A DNA stretch of 64,000 nt, taken from NCBI RefSeq assembly GCF_018860745.1, contig NZ_JAHKPY010000014.1, positions 558,001 to 622,000 of the forward strand. Direction: 5' to 3'. A model generated the notes under the pieces. It ran no database searches. It saw nothing but the letters and a program-made list of their open reading frames with translations, and had not been told where the DNA came from. Of this stretch, positions 37,311 through 45,952 are shown piece after piece. The position numbers and the translations under genes are program-made. Position 1 is the first letter of the stretch. Each line of letters begins with the position of its first letter. This DNA is from Zobellia uliginosa (GTDB lineage: Bacteria > Bacteroidota > Bacteroidia > Flavobacteriales > Flavobacteriaceae).

Positions 37311-37874
37311 CTAAAAAGAATACGTTTTATTTGGTGTTACGCAGTAGTCCAATGGCACGTCATTGCTGTGAGTATCCGTAATAAGTTCTTCTTCTACCGT
37401 AAACATGGATAATCCTATTTTGATTATATCATTGCGGCATTCTCCCAAGAAGGCGTCATAGAATCCTTTACCGTAACCCACACGGTTTCCCTTTTTGTCA
37501 AAACCGAGTAGTGGCATAAAAACAACATCAATTTTGCCAATAGGTACTTCTATTCCATCAATTGGTTCGGGAATATTCCATTTGTTTTTTCTGATTCTTG
37601 TAGAATCCGTGAGTAAAAAATGTTGTAAGGTATTGTAGTCCGCTACTTTGGGCAGGACTACATTTTTATCTTTTCCTTGAAGGATGGAAAGGATGAAAGT
37701 AGTATCTACTTCTTTATTTTCTGAAATGGGTAAAAAAATGTGGTAGTAGTCATAAGACCATACCGGTAATTTTAAAAGTCCGTTTGCAATACTCAGACTA
37801 AAATCCGTTATTGATTTCTCGTCTAAAGCGTGTCTGCGATTTTTGTATAGTGATCTTAAATCTTTTTTAAGCAT
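37311..37874 (-). CDS. 5-formyltetrahydrofolate cyclo-ligase
   Basis: 187 residues. An N-terminal basic KKDLRSLYKNRR binds ATP, and VFMPLLGFDKKGNRVGYGKGFYDAFL (in blocks) is the family signature with the Gly-rich substrate loop. It converts 5-formyl-THF to 5,10-methenyl-THF in the cytosol. Start ATG at 37874. A 431-base non-coding gap lies upstream. Confidence 0.93.
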   Translation of the reverse strand: MLKKDLRSLYKNRRHALDEKSITDFSLSIANGLLKLPVWSYDYYHIFLPISENKEVDTTFILSILQGKDKNVVLPKVADYNTLQHFLLTDSTRIRKNKWNIPEPIDGIEVPIGKIDVVFMPLLGFDKKGNRVGYGKGFYDAFLGECRNDIIKIGLSMFTVEEELITDTHSNDVPLDYCVTPNKTYSF

Positions 37875-38305
37875 TGATTATGACCTCAGTACAATTGGGG
37901 AAACTCTAAAAAAGCCTATTCTTTTGCTGAAACAGTGTAATAAATCTTAAAAGATATCATTAAGATGAGATATAATCCGAGGGTTATTATGTATTTATCC
38001 ATGTGGTATATTGATTTTGATACTTAAAGCTAAATAAAAAAAATGATTGTTACACTGTAAACGGCATCTTTTTACCGATGAAATGCATTTTTTAGTGTTT
38101 TTTTAACAAATTTCAAGGTTTTGAGGTGTAAAATCACTTAAATATTCGATGTAGATAATTCCTACGGCTTATTCTTACAAATAGTTTCCTATGCCCCGTA
38201 TTCGTTAAAAAAGAGCAAAACGCTTAGCCCTTTTAATAAAACGTAGTAATTTAACATGATGGTAGCTCACTTACCTTACACCTAATTTAATAAACCGTTT
38301 TTGTA
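37875..38305. other. 431-bp AT-rich intergenic region with two TTACACTGT-type sites
   Basis: No convincing ORF, tRNA or terminator. ACAGTGTAA at 37932-37940 and its complement TTACACTGT at 38050-38058 are separated by about 109 bases; the second is part of an odd-centre palindrome TTACA-C-TGTAA (38050-38060). They could be operator sites for the divergent cyclo-ligase and uvrC genes. A weak A-rich/T-rich hairpin (about 38205-38238) is also present. Confidence 0.4.
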
Positions 38306-40093
38306 ATGCCCCAAGTACCTATTGAAGTACAACTTAGCACTTTGCCCCATAGCCCTGGGGTGTATCAATTTTATGATACAGAAGATAAAATACTTTATGT
38401 AGGGAAGGCTAAAAATTTAAAAAAACGGGTTTCGTCTTATTTTACCAAAAATCATGAGTATGGAAAGACCCGTGTTTTAGTAAAAAAAATAAAACGCATT
38501 AAACATATTGTAGTACCAACGGAGTCTGATGCTTTGCTTCTGGAAAACAATTTGATCAAGAAGCACAGACCTAGGTACAATGTGTTATTAAAGGATGATA
38601 AATCATACCCTTGGATATGTATTAAAAATGAGCGTTTTCCCAGAATTTTCCCTACAAGAAAACTCATAAAGGATGGTAGTGAGTATTTTGGGCCTTATAC
38701 TAGTATGAAAACTGTTCGGATTTTGCTAGATTTAATAAAGGGTGTCTATCCTTTGCGAACCTGCAATTATGATTTATCAAAAGAAAAGATAGAGGCTGGT
38801 AAATACAAAGTTTGTTTGGAGTATCATTTGGGCAACTGTAATGGACCTTGTGAGGATTTCCAGAGTGCAGAGGATTATAGTGAACAGATAGAGGATATTA
38901 GAAAAATAATCAAAGGAGATTTTAAATCTTCATTAAGTTATTTTAGGTCTCAGATGAAAACCTTGGCATCAGAAATGAAGTTTGAGGAAGCCCAGCAAGT
39001 AAAGGAGAAGATAGAGGTTTTAGAAAACTATCAGGTAAGTTCAACAATTGTAAATCCAAAGATTAATAATGTAGATGTGTTTTCGGTAATTTCAGATGAA
39101 ACGCATGCATATATTAACTTTTTGCAATTGTCCCATGGTTCAATTACACGTTCTCATACATTAGAGATTAAAAAGAAGCTTGATGAAACGGATGCGGACC
39201 TTCTTGCTCTGTCTATCATAGAAATTAGACAAAGGTTCAATTCTCTTTCTAGAGAGCTTTACCTCCCCTTTGAAGTGCCCGTAGAAGCACACTTAAAAGT
39301 AACTATTCCTAAGCTGGGCGATAAAAAGAAAATTCTGGAACTGTCCGAGAGAAATGCTAAATTCTATAGACAAGAACGATTCAAACAAATCATGATAATT
39401 GATCCGGATAGGCACACCAACCGGATTATGGCACAGATGAAAAAAGATTTACGCCTTTCAGAAGAGCCTAGACATGTAGAATGTTTTGATAATAGTAATA
39501 TTCAAGGAAGCAACCCTGTAGCAGCTTGCGTTGTCTTTAGAAATGGTAAACCCTCAAAAAAGGAATATCGTCATTATAATATTAAGACCGTAGAAGGGCC
39601 CGATGATTTTGCATCTATGGAAGAAGTGGTTTTTAGGCGTTATAAGCGTTTGCTTGCAGAGGCAGAACCCTTACCGCAATTAATTGTCATTGATGGTGGA
39701 AAAGGGCAATTGTCCTCTGCTCTAAAAAGTTTGGATATTCTTGGTTTAAGAGGAAAAATCGCCATTGTAGGCATAGCAAAACGTTTGGAGGAAATTTATT
39801 TTCCGGAAGACCCCATTCCTTTGTATTTGGATAAAAAGTCCGAAAGCCTAAAAATAGTCCAGCAACTAAGAAACGAGGCACACCGCTTTGGTATTACTTT
39901 TCATAGGAACAAGAGAAGCAAAGCTGCTATAAATTCCACATTAGAAAGTATTGAGGGCATCGGCGAAAAAACGGCTGAAGAATTGTTGAAGAAATTTAAG
40001 TCGGTAAAACGAATAAAAGAAGCTTCTATGGAAAACCTAACAGAAACAGTTGGTATGTCTAGAGCAAAAAAAATTTATGAAGCTTTTCATTAA
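38306..40093 (+). CDS. uvrC: excinuclease ABC subunit C
   Basis: 595 residues. N-terminal GIY-YIG nuclease (about 14-95; GVYQFYDTEDKILYVGKA), Cys-rich PLRTCNYDL to CLEYHLGNCNGPC region, UVR domain (about 205-245, EEAQQVKEKIEVLE), RNase-H-like 5' nuclease (CFDNSNIQGSNPVA and VIDGGKGQL), and C-terminal helix-hairpin-helix (IEGIGEKTAEELL). It makes both incisions in nucleotide-excision repair with UvrAB. The next gene starts 22 bases later. Confidence 0.97.
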   Translation: MPQVPIEVQLSTLPHSPGVYQFYDTEDKILYVGKAKNLKKRVSSYFTKNHEYGKTRVLVKKIKRIKHIVVPTESDALLLENNLIKKHRPRYNVLLKDDKSYPWICIKNERFPRIFPTRKLIKDGSEYFGPYTSMKTVRILLDLIKGVYPLRTCNYDLSKEKIEAGKYKVCLEYHLGNCNGPCEDFQSAEDYSEQIEDIRKIIKGDFKSSLSYFRSQMKTLASEMKFEEAQQVKEKIEVLENYQVSSTIVNPKINNVDVFSVISDETHAYINFLQLSHGSITRSHTLEIKKKLDETDADLLALSIIEIRQRFNSLSRELYLPFEVPVEAHLKVTIPKLGDKKKILELSERNAKFYRQERFKQIMIIDPDRHTNRIMAQMKKDLRLSEEPRHVECFDNSNIQGSNPVAACVVFRNGKPSKKEYRHYNIKTVEGPDDFASMEEVVFRRYKRLLAEAEPLPQLIVIDGGKGQLSSALKSLDILGLRGKIAIVGIAKRLEEIYFPEDPIPLYLDKKSESLKIVQQLRNEAHRFGITFHRNKRSKAAINSTLESIEGIGEKTAEELLKKFKSVKRIKEASMENLTETVGMSRAKKIYEAFH

Positions 40094-40115
40094 GAATCAC
40101 GACGAATACAATAGT

Positions 40116-42383
40116 ATGCAAAAAACTATTTTCGGTATTGGTTTGCTTTTGTTTACGCTGTTCTCCGCAGCGCAGGAACCATTGGGTGAAAATGTTAAGG
40201 TAGGACTGGTCCTCAGTGGAGGAGGGGCAAAAGGTATGGCGCACATAGGAGCTATTAAAGTTCTGGAAGAGGCCGGTATTCAAGTAGATTATATAGGAGG
40301 TACAAGTATGGGGGCTATTGTTGGTTCTTTATATGCAGCAGGTTATACGGGGAATCAGCTAGATTCAATTTTTAGAGCGACGGATTTTACCAATCTTATA
40401 CAAGATAACCTGCCTAGAAGTGCTAAAACTTTTTACGAGAAGGAAAATTCCGAAACATATGCGATCACCCTTCCTTTTGATAATTTTAAGGTATCTGTTC
40501 CACCAGCATACTCAGGGGGTCAAAATGTATATAATGAGTTAGTGAAATTCTTGTATCCAGTACGAAACATAAACGATTTTAATGACCTTCCTATACCATT
40601 TGTTTGTATTGCCACGGATGTAGAAACAGGAGAAGAGGTTGTTTTAAAAGATGGGTATTTACCGGAAGCTGTTATGGCTAGCGGCACCTTGCCATCACTT
40701 TTTGAACCTGCGCGGATCAATGGAAAGGTTTTAATAGATGGTGGAGTGGTAAACAATTATCCTATTGAAGAAGTCCGGAAAATGGGTGCGGATATTATAA
40801 TCGGAGTAGATGTACAACACGGATTGAGGGATAGGGAATCCCTATTGACGGCTACGGAGATTTTATTGCAAATAAACAATTACAGAACCGTGCTTGATAT
40901 GGAAGAGAAGTCTAAAAAGACAGATATATATATCAAACCGAATATGGATGACTATTCCATTATAGATTTCAATCTTGATGATGTTATTATCAAAAGTGGA
41001 GAAGATGCTGCACGAAAAAAGTATGACGCCTTAAAAGAAGTGGCCGCAATGCAAGGCAAGAAGAATAGGGTAAAAGAAAGAATTGTATCTACAGATACAT
41101 TGAGTATAAGTCATCTGGTGATATTGGAAAGTGAGAATTATAGTAGAGGTTATGTAAAAGGTAAACTGAGGTTTGATACGGATAAGCCAACAACATTTTC
41201 TAGGGTTCAGCAAGGTATTAGTAACTTGGCGGCAACTGGTAACTTCCATACCATTCATTATAAATTAAAAGATAATGAAGACAGTGATGAACAAGAAATG
41301 GTTCTTGATTTAAAGGAAAATAAAAGTAAATCATTTATAAGGTTGGGCGCGCATTACGATAATCTCTATAATACCGCGGCCATTCTAAATTATACAAGAA
41401 AAAGTCTGATTACTAGAGATGATGTTTCTTCCTTTGATTTTATTATTGGTGATAATATTAGATACAAACTAAGATATTATGTGGATAAGGGCTTCTATTG
41501 GAGTTTTGGTTTTAACTCAAGCTTTAATGAGTTTGAAAAGGATGTGAATTTTGATTTGGTGCGTAGTAATTTTGGTGTTCAGGCAGGGGCTAATCTAAAT
41601 ACTATTAATATAGATGTATCGGATTTTACCAATCAGGTTTATGTGCAAACCGTTTTAAGGGAGGAATTCGCTTTTAGAACCGGTATAGAGCATAAGTTTT
41701 TAAAATATAGTACAAAGACTTTAGGTCAGAATCCAAATACAGGTGCAAATCAAGTTGGGGGAAGTACGGGAGAAAGAACTTTTCTTGAAAAAAGTAGCTT
41801 TTATAGTGCTTTTGGGCAACTAACTTTTGATACCTACGACGATAAATATTTTCCTACCAAAGGGTTGTATTTTGATGGGGATTTTCACTTTTATGTTTTC
41901 TCATCGGACTTTAATGACAATTTCAAGGAGTTTTCAATTGCAAAGGCAAAAATGGGTACGGCTATTCCCTTCCTAAAAAACTTTTCTTTAATTGTAGAGG
42001 CAGAGGGAGGCTTTAAGCTTGGTACTTCAAATGTTTCTTCTTTTGATTTTATTTTGGGAGGTTATGGAACCAATCTAATAAACAATTTCACACCTTTCTT
42101 TGGGTATGACTTTTTAGCTTTACCGGGCAATGCATTCGTTAAGGCTTACGGAAGATTAGATTATAAATTTGCGCCCAAAAACCATATTATGTTTACCGCA
42201 AATTATGCAAATGTAGATGATGATCTTTTTAGAACGGGAGAATGGTTTACGTTGCCAAATTATTCTGGATATGGCTTAGGCTACGGATGGGAATCTTTCT
42301 TAGGGCCCATGCAGATCCATTATTCATGGTCTCCTGAGGGTAAGAGTAATAACTTCTTTTTTAGTTTAGGTTACTGGTTTTAA
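40116..42383 (+). CDS. patatin-like phospholipase with POTRA and Omp85-type barrel (type Vd-like)
   Basis: The ATG at 40116 (MQKTIFGIGLLLFTLFSAAQ) is chosen for its signal peptide; the frame extends into uvrC. 755 residues. Patatin domain (about 28-310): GGGAKGMAHIG oxyanion loop, GTSMG nucleophile (Ser64), DGG (Asp208) completing the dyad. A POTRA-like segment (about 330-410) and a C-terminal beta barrel (about 410-755, ending FFFSLGYWF) follow. This is the layout of PlpD-type Vd autotransporters, so a surface-exposed or periplasmic phospholipase is inferred. Confidence 0.9.
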   Translation: MQKTIFGIGLLLFTLFSAAQEPLGENVKVGLVLSGGGAKGMAHIGAIKVLEEAGIQVDYIGGTSMGAIVGSLYAAGYTGNQLDSIFRATDFTNLIQDNLPRSAKTFYEKENSETYAITLPFDNFKVSVPPAYSGGQNVYNELVKFLYPVRNINDFNDLPIPFVCIATDVETGEEVVLKDGYLPEAVMASGTLPSLFEPARINGKVLIDGGVVNNYPIEEVRKMGADIIIGVDVQHGLRDRESLLTATEILLQINNYRTVLDMEEKSKKTDIYIKPNMDDYSIIDFNLDDVIIKSGEDAARKKYDALKEVAAMQGKKNRVKERIVSTDTLSISHLVILESENYSRGYVKGKLRFDTDKPTTFSRVQQGISNLAATGNFHTIHYKLKDNEDSDEQEMVLDLKENKSKSFIRLGAHYDNLYNTAAILNYTRKSLITRDDVSSFDFIIGDNIRYKLRYYVDKGFYWSFGFNSSFNEFEKDVNFDLVRSNFGVQAGANLNTINIDVSDFTNQVYVQTVLREEFAFRTGIEHKFLKYSTKTLGQNPNTGANQVGGSTGERTFLEKSSFYSAFGQLTFDTYDDKYFPTKGLYFDGDFHFYVFSSDFNDNFKEFSIAKAKMGTAIPFLKNFSLIVEAEGGFKLGTSNVSSFDFILGGYGTNLINNFTPFFGYDFLALPGNAFVKAYGRLDYKFAPKNHIMFTANYANVDDDLFRTGEWFTLPNYSGYGLGYGWESFLGPMQIHYSWSPEGKSNNFFFSLGYWF

Positions 42384-42390
42384 TTTTCTT

Positions 42391-42412
42391 AAACTCAGGT
42401 TGAGGTTTTTTT
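42391..42412 (+). terminator. weak terminator after the patatin gene
   Basis: Short stem CTCA/TGAG with a 3-nt loop, one mismatch and flanking A-T pairs, followed by a T-run. Confidence 0.4.
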
Positions 42413-42473
42413 CCGATATTTGTGATATATGCTACGATTAAGAGTTGATATTACCGCTCACCTTAGAGCTATG

Positions 42474-42494
42474 TGGTAAATAACCATGTTACCA
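42474..42494. promoter_or_regulatory. inverted repeat upstream of hpd
   Basis: TGGTAA, nine bases, TTACCA, with AACCATGTT inside. It lies 78 bases before the hpd ATG and could be a regulator site. Not tied to a known family. Confidence 0.35.
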
Positions 42495-42571
42495 TAGTTC
42501 ATGTATAAGCGTGGGCTAAATTCTATTGTTTTTCAACTTTTATACTAATTACTTCACTAAAACATTTACAC

Positions 42572-43714
42572 ATGTCAACTTTAGACAATACCTCATTGCA
42601 CCTACCCAAAGAAAACCCGGACGCAGAAGACTTCCTTCCTTTGTTAGGAACGGATTATATAGAACTTTATGTAGGAAATGCCAAGCAGGCCGCCCATTAT
42701 TACATGTCCGCTTGGGGATTTCAACCCTTGGCATATGCTGGTCTTGAGACAGGTTTAAAAGACCGTGTTTCTTACGTACTTCAACAAGATAAAATAAGAT
42801 TGGTGCTTACTTCTCCTTTAAATTCTGGCGGTGATATAAATAAACATATTGATGCTCATGGAGATGGTGTCAAGGCAATCGCTTTATGGGTAGATGATGC
42901 ATCTAAAAGTTATTCTGAAACAACAAAAAGAGGGGCGGAAAGCTATTTAGAGCCTAAAACCGTCAAGGACGATAGTGGCGAAGTTGTATTATCAGGAATC
43001 CATACTTACGGAGAAACAGTTCATGTTTTCGTGGAGCGGAAAAATTACAAAGGTGTTTTTATGCCGGGTTATAGAGCTTGGAATCCACATTACAAACCTG
43101 CTGACGTAGGACTTAAATTCGTAGATCATATGGTGGGTAATGTGGGGTGGAACGAAATGAACAAGTGGTGCGAGTTTTATGCCAAGGTTATGGGCTTTGC
43201 CCAATTGGTATCTTTTGATGATAAGGATATTTCTACAGAATATACAGCACTAATGAGTAAGGTGATGAGCAATGGTAACGGGCGCATTAAATTTCCTATT
43301 AACGAACCCGCAGATGGTAGAAAGAAATCTCAGATAGAAGAATATATAGATTTTTATAACGGAGCAGGAGTACAGCACATGGCTTTAGCAACGGATAATA
43401 TTATTGAAACCGTTACGGCACTACGAGATCGTGGCATTGAGTTTTTAACAGTGCCTTCAAGTTATTATGAAGAAGTTCTAGATCGTGTTGGTGAAATAGA
43501 TGAAGACTTGGCGCCTTTAAGTGAGTTGGGAATTTTGATTGACAGGGATGAAGAAGGATATTTACTTCAAATATTTACTAAGCCTATTTTGGATAGACCA
43601 ACCATGTTTATTGAAATAATTCAAAGAAAGGGAGCAAAATCATTCGGGAAAGGAAATTTTAAGGCACTTTTTGAAGCTATAGAAAGAGAACAGGAATCTA
43701 GAGGTACCCTGTAA
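42572..43714 (+). CDS. hpd: 4-hydroxyphenylpyruvate dioxygenase
   Basis: 380 residues, two VOC domains. Iron ligands are His186 (VDHMVGN), His269 (VQHMALATDN) and Glu348 (MFIEIIQR), and the C-terminal GKGNFKALFEAIEREQ is typical. It converts 4-hydroxyphenylpyruvate to homogentisate in tyrosine degradation. Homogentisate dioxygenase is not in the window. It is followed by a small-RNA candidate and then the tryptophan dioxygenase operon, so aromatic amino acid catabolism genes sit together. Confidence 0.96.
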   Translation: MSTLDNTSLHLPKENPDAEDFLPLLGTDYIELYVGNAKQAAHYYMSAWGFQPLAYAGLETGLKDRVSYVLQQDKIRLVLTSPLNSGGDINKHIDAHGDGVKAIALWVDDASKSYSETTKRGAESYLEPKTVKDDSGEVVLSGIHTYGETVHVFVERKNYKGVFMPGYRAWNPHYKPADVGLKFVDHMVGNVGWNEMNKWCEFYAKVMGFAQLVSFDDKDISTEYTALMSKVMSNGNGRIKFPINEPADGRKKSQIEEYIDFYNGAGVQHMALATDNIIETVTALRDRGIEFLTVPSSYYEEVLDRVGEIDEDLAPLSELGILIDRDEEGYLLQIFTKPILDRPTMFIEIIQRKGAKSFGKGNFKALFEAIEREQESRGTL

Positions 43715-43875
43715 TTTGATTTTTGATTGGTTTATGACGGAAAAACAGATTGAATTTTGTCAAAAAAGAGATGGCTGCTAAACCTTAACAGGTCGTCATA
43801 TCTTAATGAATTGCCAATTTTAGAGTAGTAAGTAAAAAGAACTGTTAATGTAATAGTTAAAGTAAGTTAAAACGA

Positions 43876-43905
43876 TTTGAGGATTAAAAGTATGCCTTAA
43901 ATTTG
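43876..43905 (+). promoter_or_regulatory. promoter of the candidate small RNA
   Basis: TTTG (43876-43879), 18 bases, TAAATTTG (43898-43905): the best full match to the flavobacterial -33/-7 pattern in the window. Expected start point is about 43911. Confidence 0.65.
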
Positions 43906-43962
43906 TACTCGTAAGGGGTGGTTCCCTTACAACTTTAAGTATTGGTTTTTCATAATTTAAAG

Positions 43963-43979
43963 TTTGGTTGGTTATTTAG
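43963..43979 (+). repeat. 17-nt motif TTTGGTTGGTTATTTAG, copy 2
   Basis: Identical to 14706-14722. Here it lies between hairpin 2 and the terminator of the small RNA; its first two bases also close hairpin 2. Confidence 0.7.
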
Positions 43980-43980
43980 G

Positions 43981-44015
43981 AAAAGCCCTGACATTTAATG
44001 TTGGGGCTTTTTTTT
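43981..44015 (+). terminator. terminator of the candidate small RNA
   Basis: AAAAGCCCTGACAT/ATGTTGGGGCTTTT stem (two G-T wobbles), TTA loop, T-run. Confidence 0.9.
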
Positions 44016-44192
44016 AGCTCGTTTTTTTAATAAAAGTTCATAATAACGTCACTATTGTTATTGGGTCATAAAATATCAGAAAGATATGGTTTGGTACTGC
44101 ATGCAATACTTTGGAATAAATTTTGTTTAAGTAATTGTAAGCCCTTAATTTAATACAACAGTGTTTTGTATTTTTATCGTAATACTACAGCT

Positions 44193-44972
44193 ATGAAAAA
44201 AGCATTTACATTACTTTTTCTTTTTGTCATTTTCTCTTCTTACTCACAAAATAGTAAGTCGGCTTTTGATCCCGGTGAATGGTTAAAGTTTAGAATGCAC
44301 TATGGTTTTCTAAATGCCAGTTATGCTACGCTGCATGTAAAGTCTGATGTGGTAGATGATGTACCCGTTTATCATGTAGTTGGTCGTGGTGAGACCACTG
44401 GTTTTGCCAGTGTGTTTTTTAAGGTAGACGATACATACGAAAGCTATTTTGGACAGGAAGATGGTAAACCTTATAGATTTATTCGAAAGATAAACGAAGG
44501 AGGTTATACAAAAGACATTGAGATAAACTTTGATCATAAGCAAGATAAAGCGGTTCTCAACGATAAAAAACACAATAAAAAGTATAATTTTGATTTACAG
44601 GATAGCATTCAAGATTTAATATCTGCTTTCTATTATCTTCGGAATAACTATGAGCCTAGTGAATTAGTAGTTGGAGAAGCGGTAAAATTGAAAATGTTAT
44701 ACGATGATGATGGTATTTTTAACTTCAAACTTAAATATTTAGGTACAGAAGTACTTAAAACTAAGTTCGGTAAGGTAGAATGTTTTAAATTTAGGCCCTT
44801 GGTTCAGTCGGGTCGTGTTTTCAAGGAAAAAGAAAGCCTTTCATTATGGGTTTCAGCAGATGATAACAGAATACCTATTCGAATTCAAGCAGATTTAACT
44901 GTTGGAGCTATTAAGGCGGACCTTGATGGGTATAACGGATTAAAGCACCAGTTCAAGATAATAATGGATTAA
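44193..44972 (+). CDS. DUF3108 exported protein
   Basis: The ATG at 44193 (MKKAFTLLFLFVIFSS) is chosen for its signal peptide; the frame opens at 44166. 259 residues. GEWLKFRMHYGFLNASYATL, DVPVYHVVGRGETTGFA and LWVSADDNRIPIRIQADLTVGAIKADL (in blocks) match DUF3108, a beta-rich periplasmic family. Function unknown. First of three tightly spaced genes (7 bases to TDO, then 1 base to the M23 peptidase). Confidence 0.85.
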   Translation: MKKAFTLLFLFVIFSSYSQNSKSAFDPGEWLKFRMHYGFLNASYATLHVKSDVVDDVPVYHVVGRGETTGFASVFFKVDDTYESYFGQEDGKPYRFIRKINEGGYTKDIEINFDHKQDKAVLNDKKHNKKYNFDLQDSIQDLISAFYYLRNNYEPSELVVGEAVKLKMLYDDDGIFNFKLKYLGTEVLKTKFGKVECFKFRPLVQSGRVFKEKESLSLWVSADDNRIPIRIQADLTVGAIKADLDGYNGLKHQFKIIMD

Positions 44973-44979
44973 CACCCCA

Positions 44980-45951
44980 ATGAGAGATAAAGAGCGAATA
45001 GATTCACAAATTTCAAAATTAGAAGAGAAGTATAAAGATTCCGGTCAGGATTTAAGTTCTTATTTAGATGGGCTTCTTTACCAACGTTATCTTACCTACT
45101 GGGATTATATTCATCTAGATACCCTTTTGAGCCTTCAAGTGCCCCGCACGTATTTTCCCGATGAGGAAATTTTTATCATGTACCATCAGATAACCGAGCT
45201 GTATTTTAAGCTTATTCTACATGAGCAAAAACAGTTAGTGGATGATAAATCTCAGAATGTAGATTTCTTTATAGAAAAAGCAAGGCGCATCAACAGCTAT
45301 TTTAAAGCATTGATATCTTCTTTTAGTATTATGATAAAAGGTATGGAGAGAGAGCAGTTTCTCCAGTATAGGATGGCATTGCTTCCGGCCAGCGGTTTTC
45401 AGTCCGCGCAATATAGGATGATAGAGATTTATGCAACTCCTTTGGAGAATTTGGTACACCATACAGAAAGAGAATCGTTTTCGGTAGAAAATAGCATAGA
45501 AGAGCTTTACGAAGGAATATATTGGAAGAGAGGTGCTACGGATTTATCAACAGGAGAAAAGACATTGACCCTAAAACAATTCGAGTACAGATATACCCCG
45601 CGTTTGATCAGGATTGCCAAGCAAGTAGAACAAAACACCATTTATCAAAAATATCAGCAATTACCAGCGGATAAGAAAGATAATAAAGAGTTGATAGAAG
45701 CGTTAAAGACTTTGGATATGAACGCTAATGTTAATTGGCCTTTGATGCATATGGGTTCTGCCCATCGCTATTTAGGAAAGGACAAGGAACAGATAGATGC
45801 TACAGGAGGAACAAATTGGAAGGAGTATTTACCGCCAAGTTTTCAGAAAATTATATTTTTCCCTGAGATCTATTCAAAACAAGAGTTAAATGATTGGGGT
45901 AAGCAATGGGTAGACCATATCTTTAACCCCGATAAGAAACAAACAGAGTAG
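44980..45951 (+). CDS. tryptophan 2,3-dioxygenase family protein
   Basis: 323 residues, all-helical heme dioxygenase. FIMYHQITELYFKLILHEQ (distal His69) is the family signature, GSAHRYLG with His257 (LMHMGSAH) matches the axial heme ligand, and DATGGTNWKEYLPP resembles the GTGGSSG loop. It would open the indole ring of L-tryptophan to N-formylkynurenine. Kynurenine-pathway partners are not in the window. It is sandwiched between a DUF3108 protein and an M23 peptidase in one operon, an odd combination. Confidence 0.9.
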   Translation: MRDKERIDSQISKLEEKYKDSGQDLSSYLDGLLYQRYLTYWDYIHLDTLLSLQVPRTYFPDEEIFIMYHQITELYFKLILHEQKQLVDDKSQNVDFFIEKARRINSYFKALISSFSIMIKGMEREQFLQYRMALLPASGFQSAQYRMIEIYATPLENLVHHTERESFSVENSIEELYEGIYWKRGATDLSTGEKTLTLKQFEYRYTPRLIRIAKQVEQNTIYQKYQQLPADKKDNKELIEALKTLDMNANVNWPLMHMGSAHRYLGKDKEQIDATGGTNWKEYLPPSFQKIIFFPEIYSKQELNDWGKQWVDHIFNPDKKQTE

Positions 45952-45952
45952 C

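Larger units (their letters stand above)
43911..44015 (+). ncRNA. candidate ~105-nt small RNA
   Basis: Non-coding: no ATG lies between the promoter and the terminator stem. Hairpin 1 is GTAAGGG/CCCTTAC with loop GTGGTT (43911-43930). Hairpin 2 is AACTTTAA/TTAAAGTT (43931-43964). An open segment carries TTTGGTTGGTTATTTAG (43963-43979). Hairpin 3 (43981-44011) is a 14-bp stem, GCCCTGACAT/ATGTTGGGGC with two wobbles plus A-T pairs, followed by T residues. The neat stacking of promoter, three stems and terminator is what a stand-alone regulatory RNA looks like. It lies between hpd and the TDO operon, both pointing the same way; it does not extend into either. The target is unknown. The rest of the 478-base gap holds nothing else I can support. 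Confidence 0.65.

Noticed and set aside
37983-38030. Short ORF of about 12 codons in the uvrC leader
   Set aside because: Too short, no promoter or start context, and no sign of coding bias.
38198-38240. Terminator or sRNA end in the uvrC leader
   Set aside because: The AAAGAGC/GCCCTTTT pairing is short and mismatched and there is no upstream promoter match.
42526-42747. Small plus-strand ORF overlapping the hpd start
   Set aside because: It is an out-of-frame overlap with the well-supported hpd and has no independent evidence.
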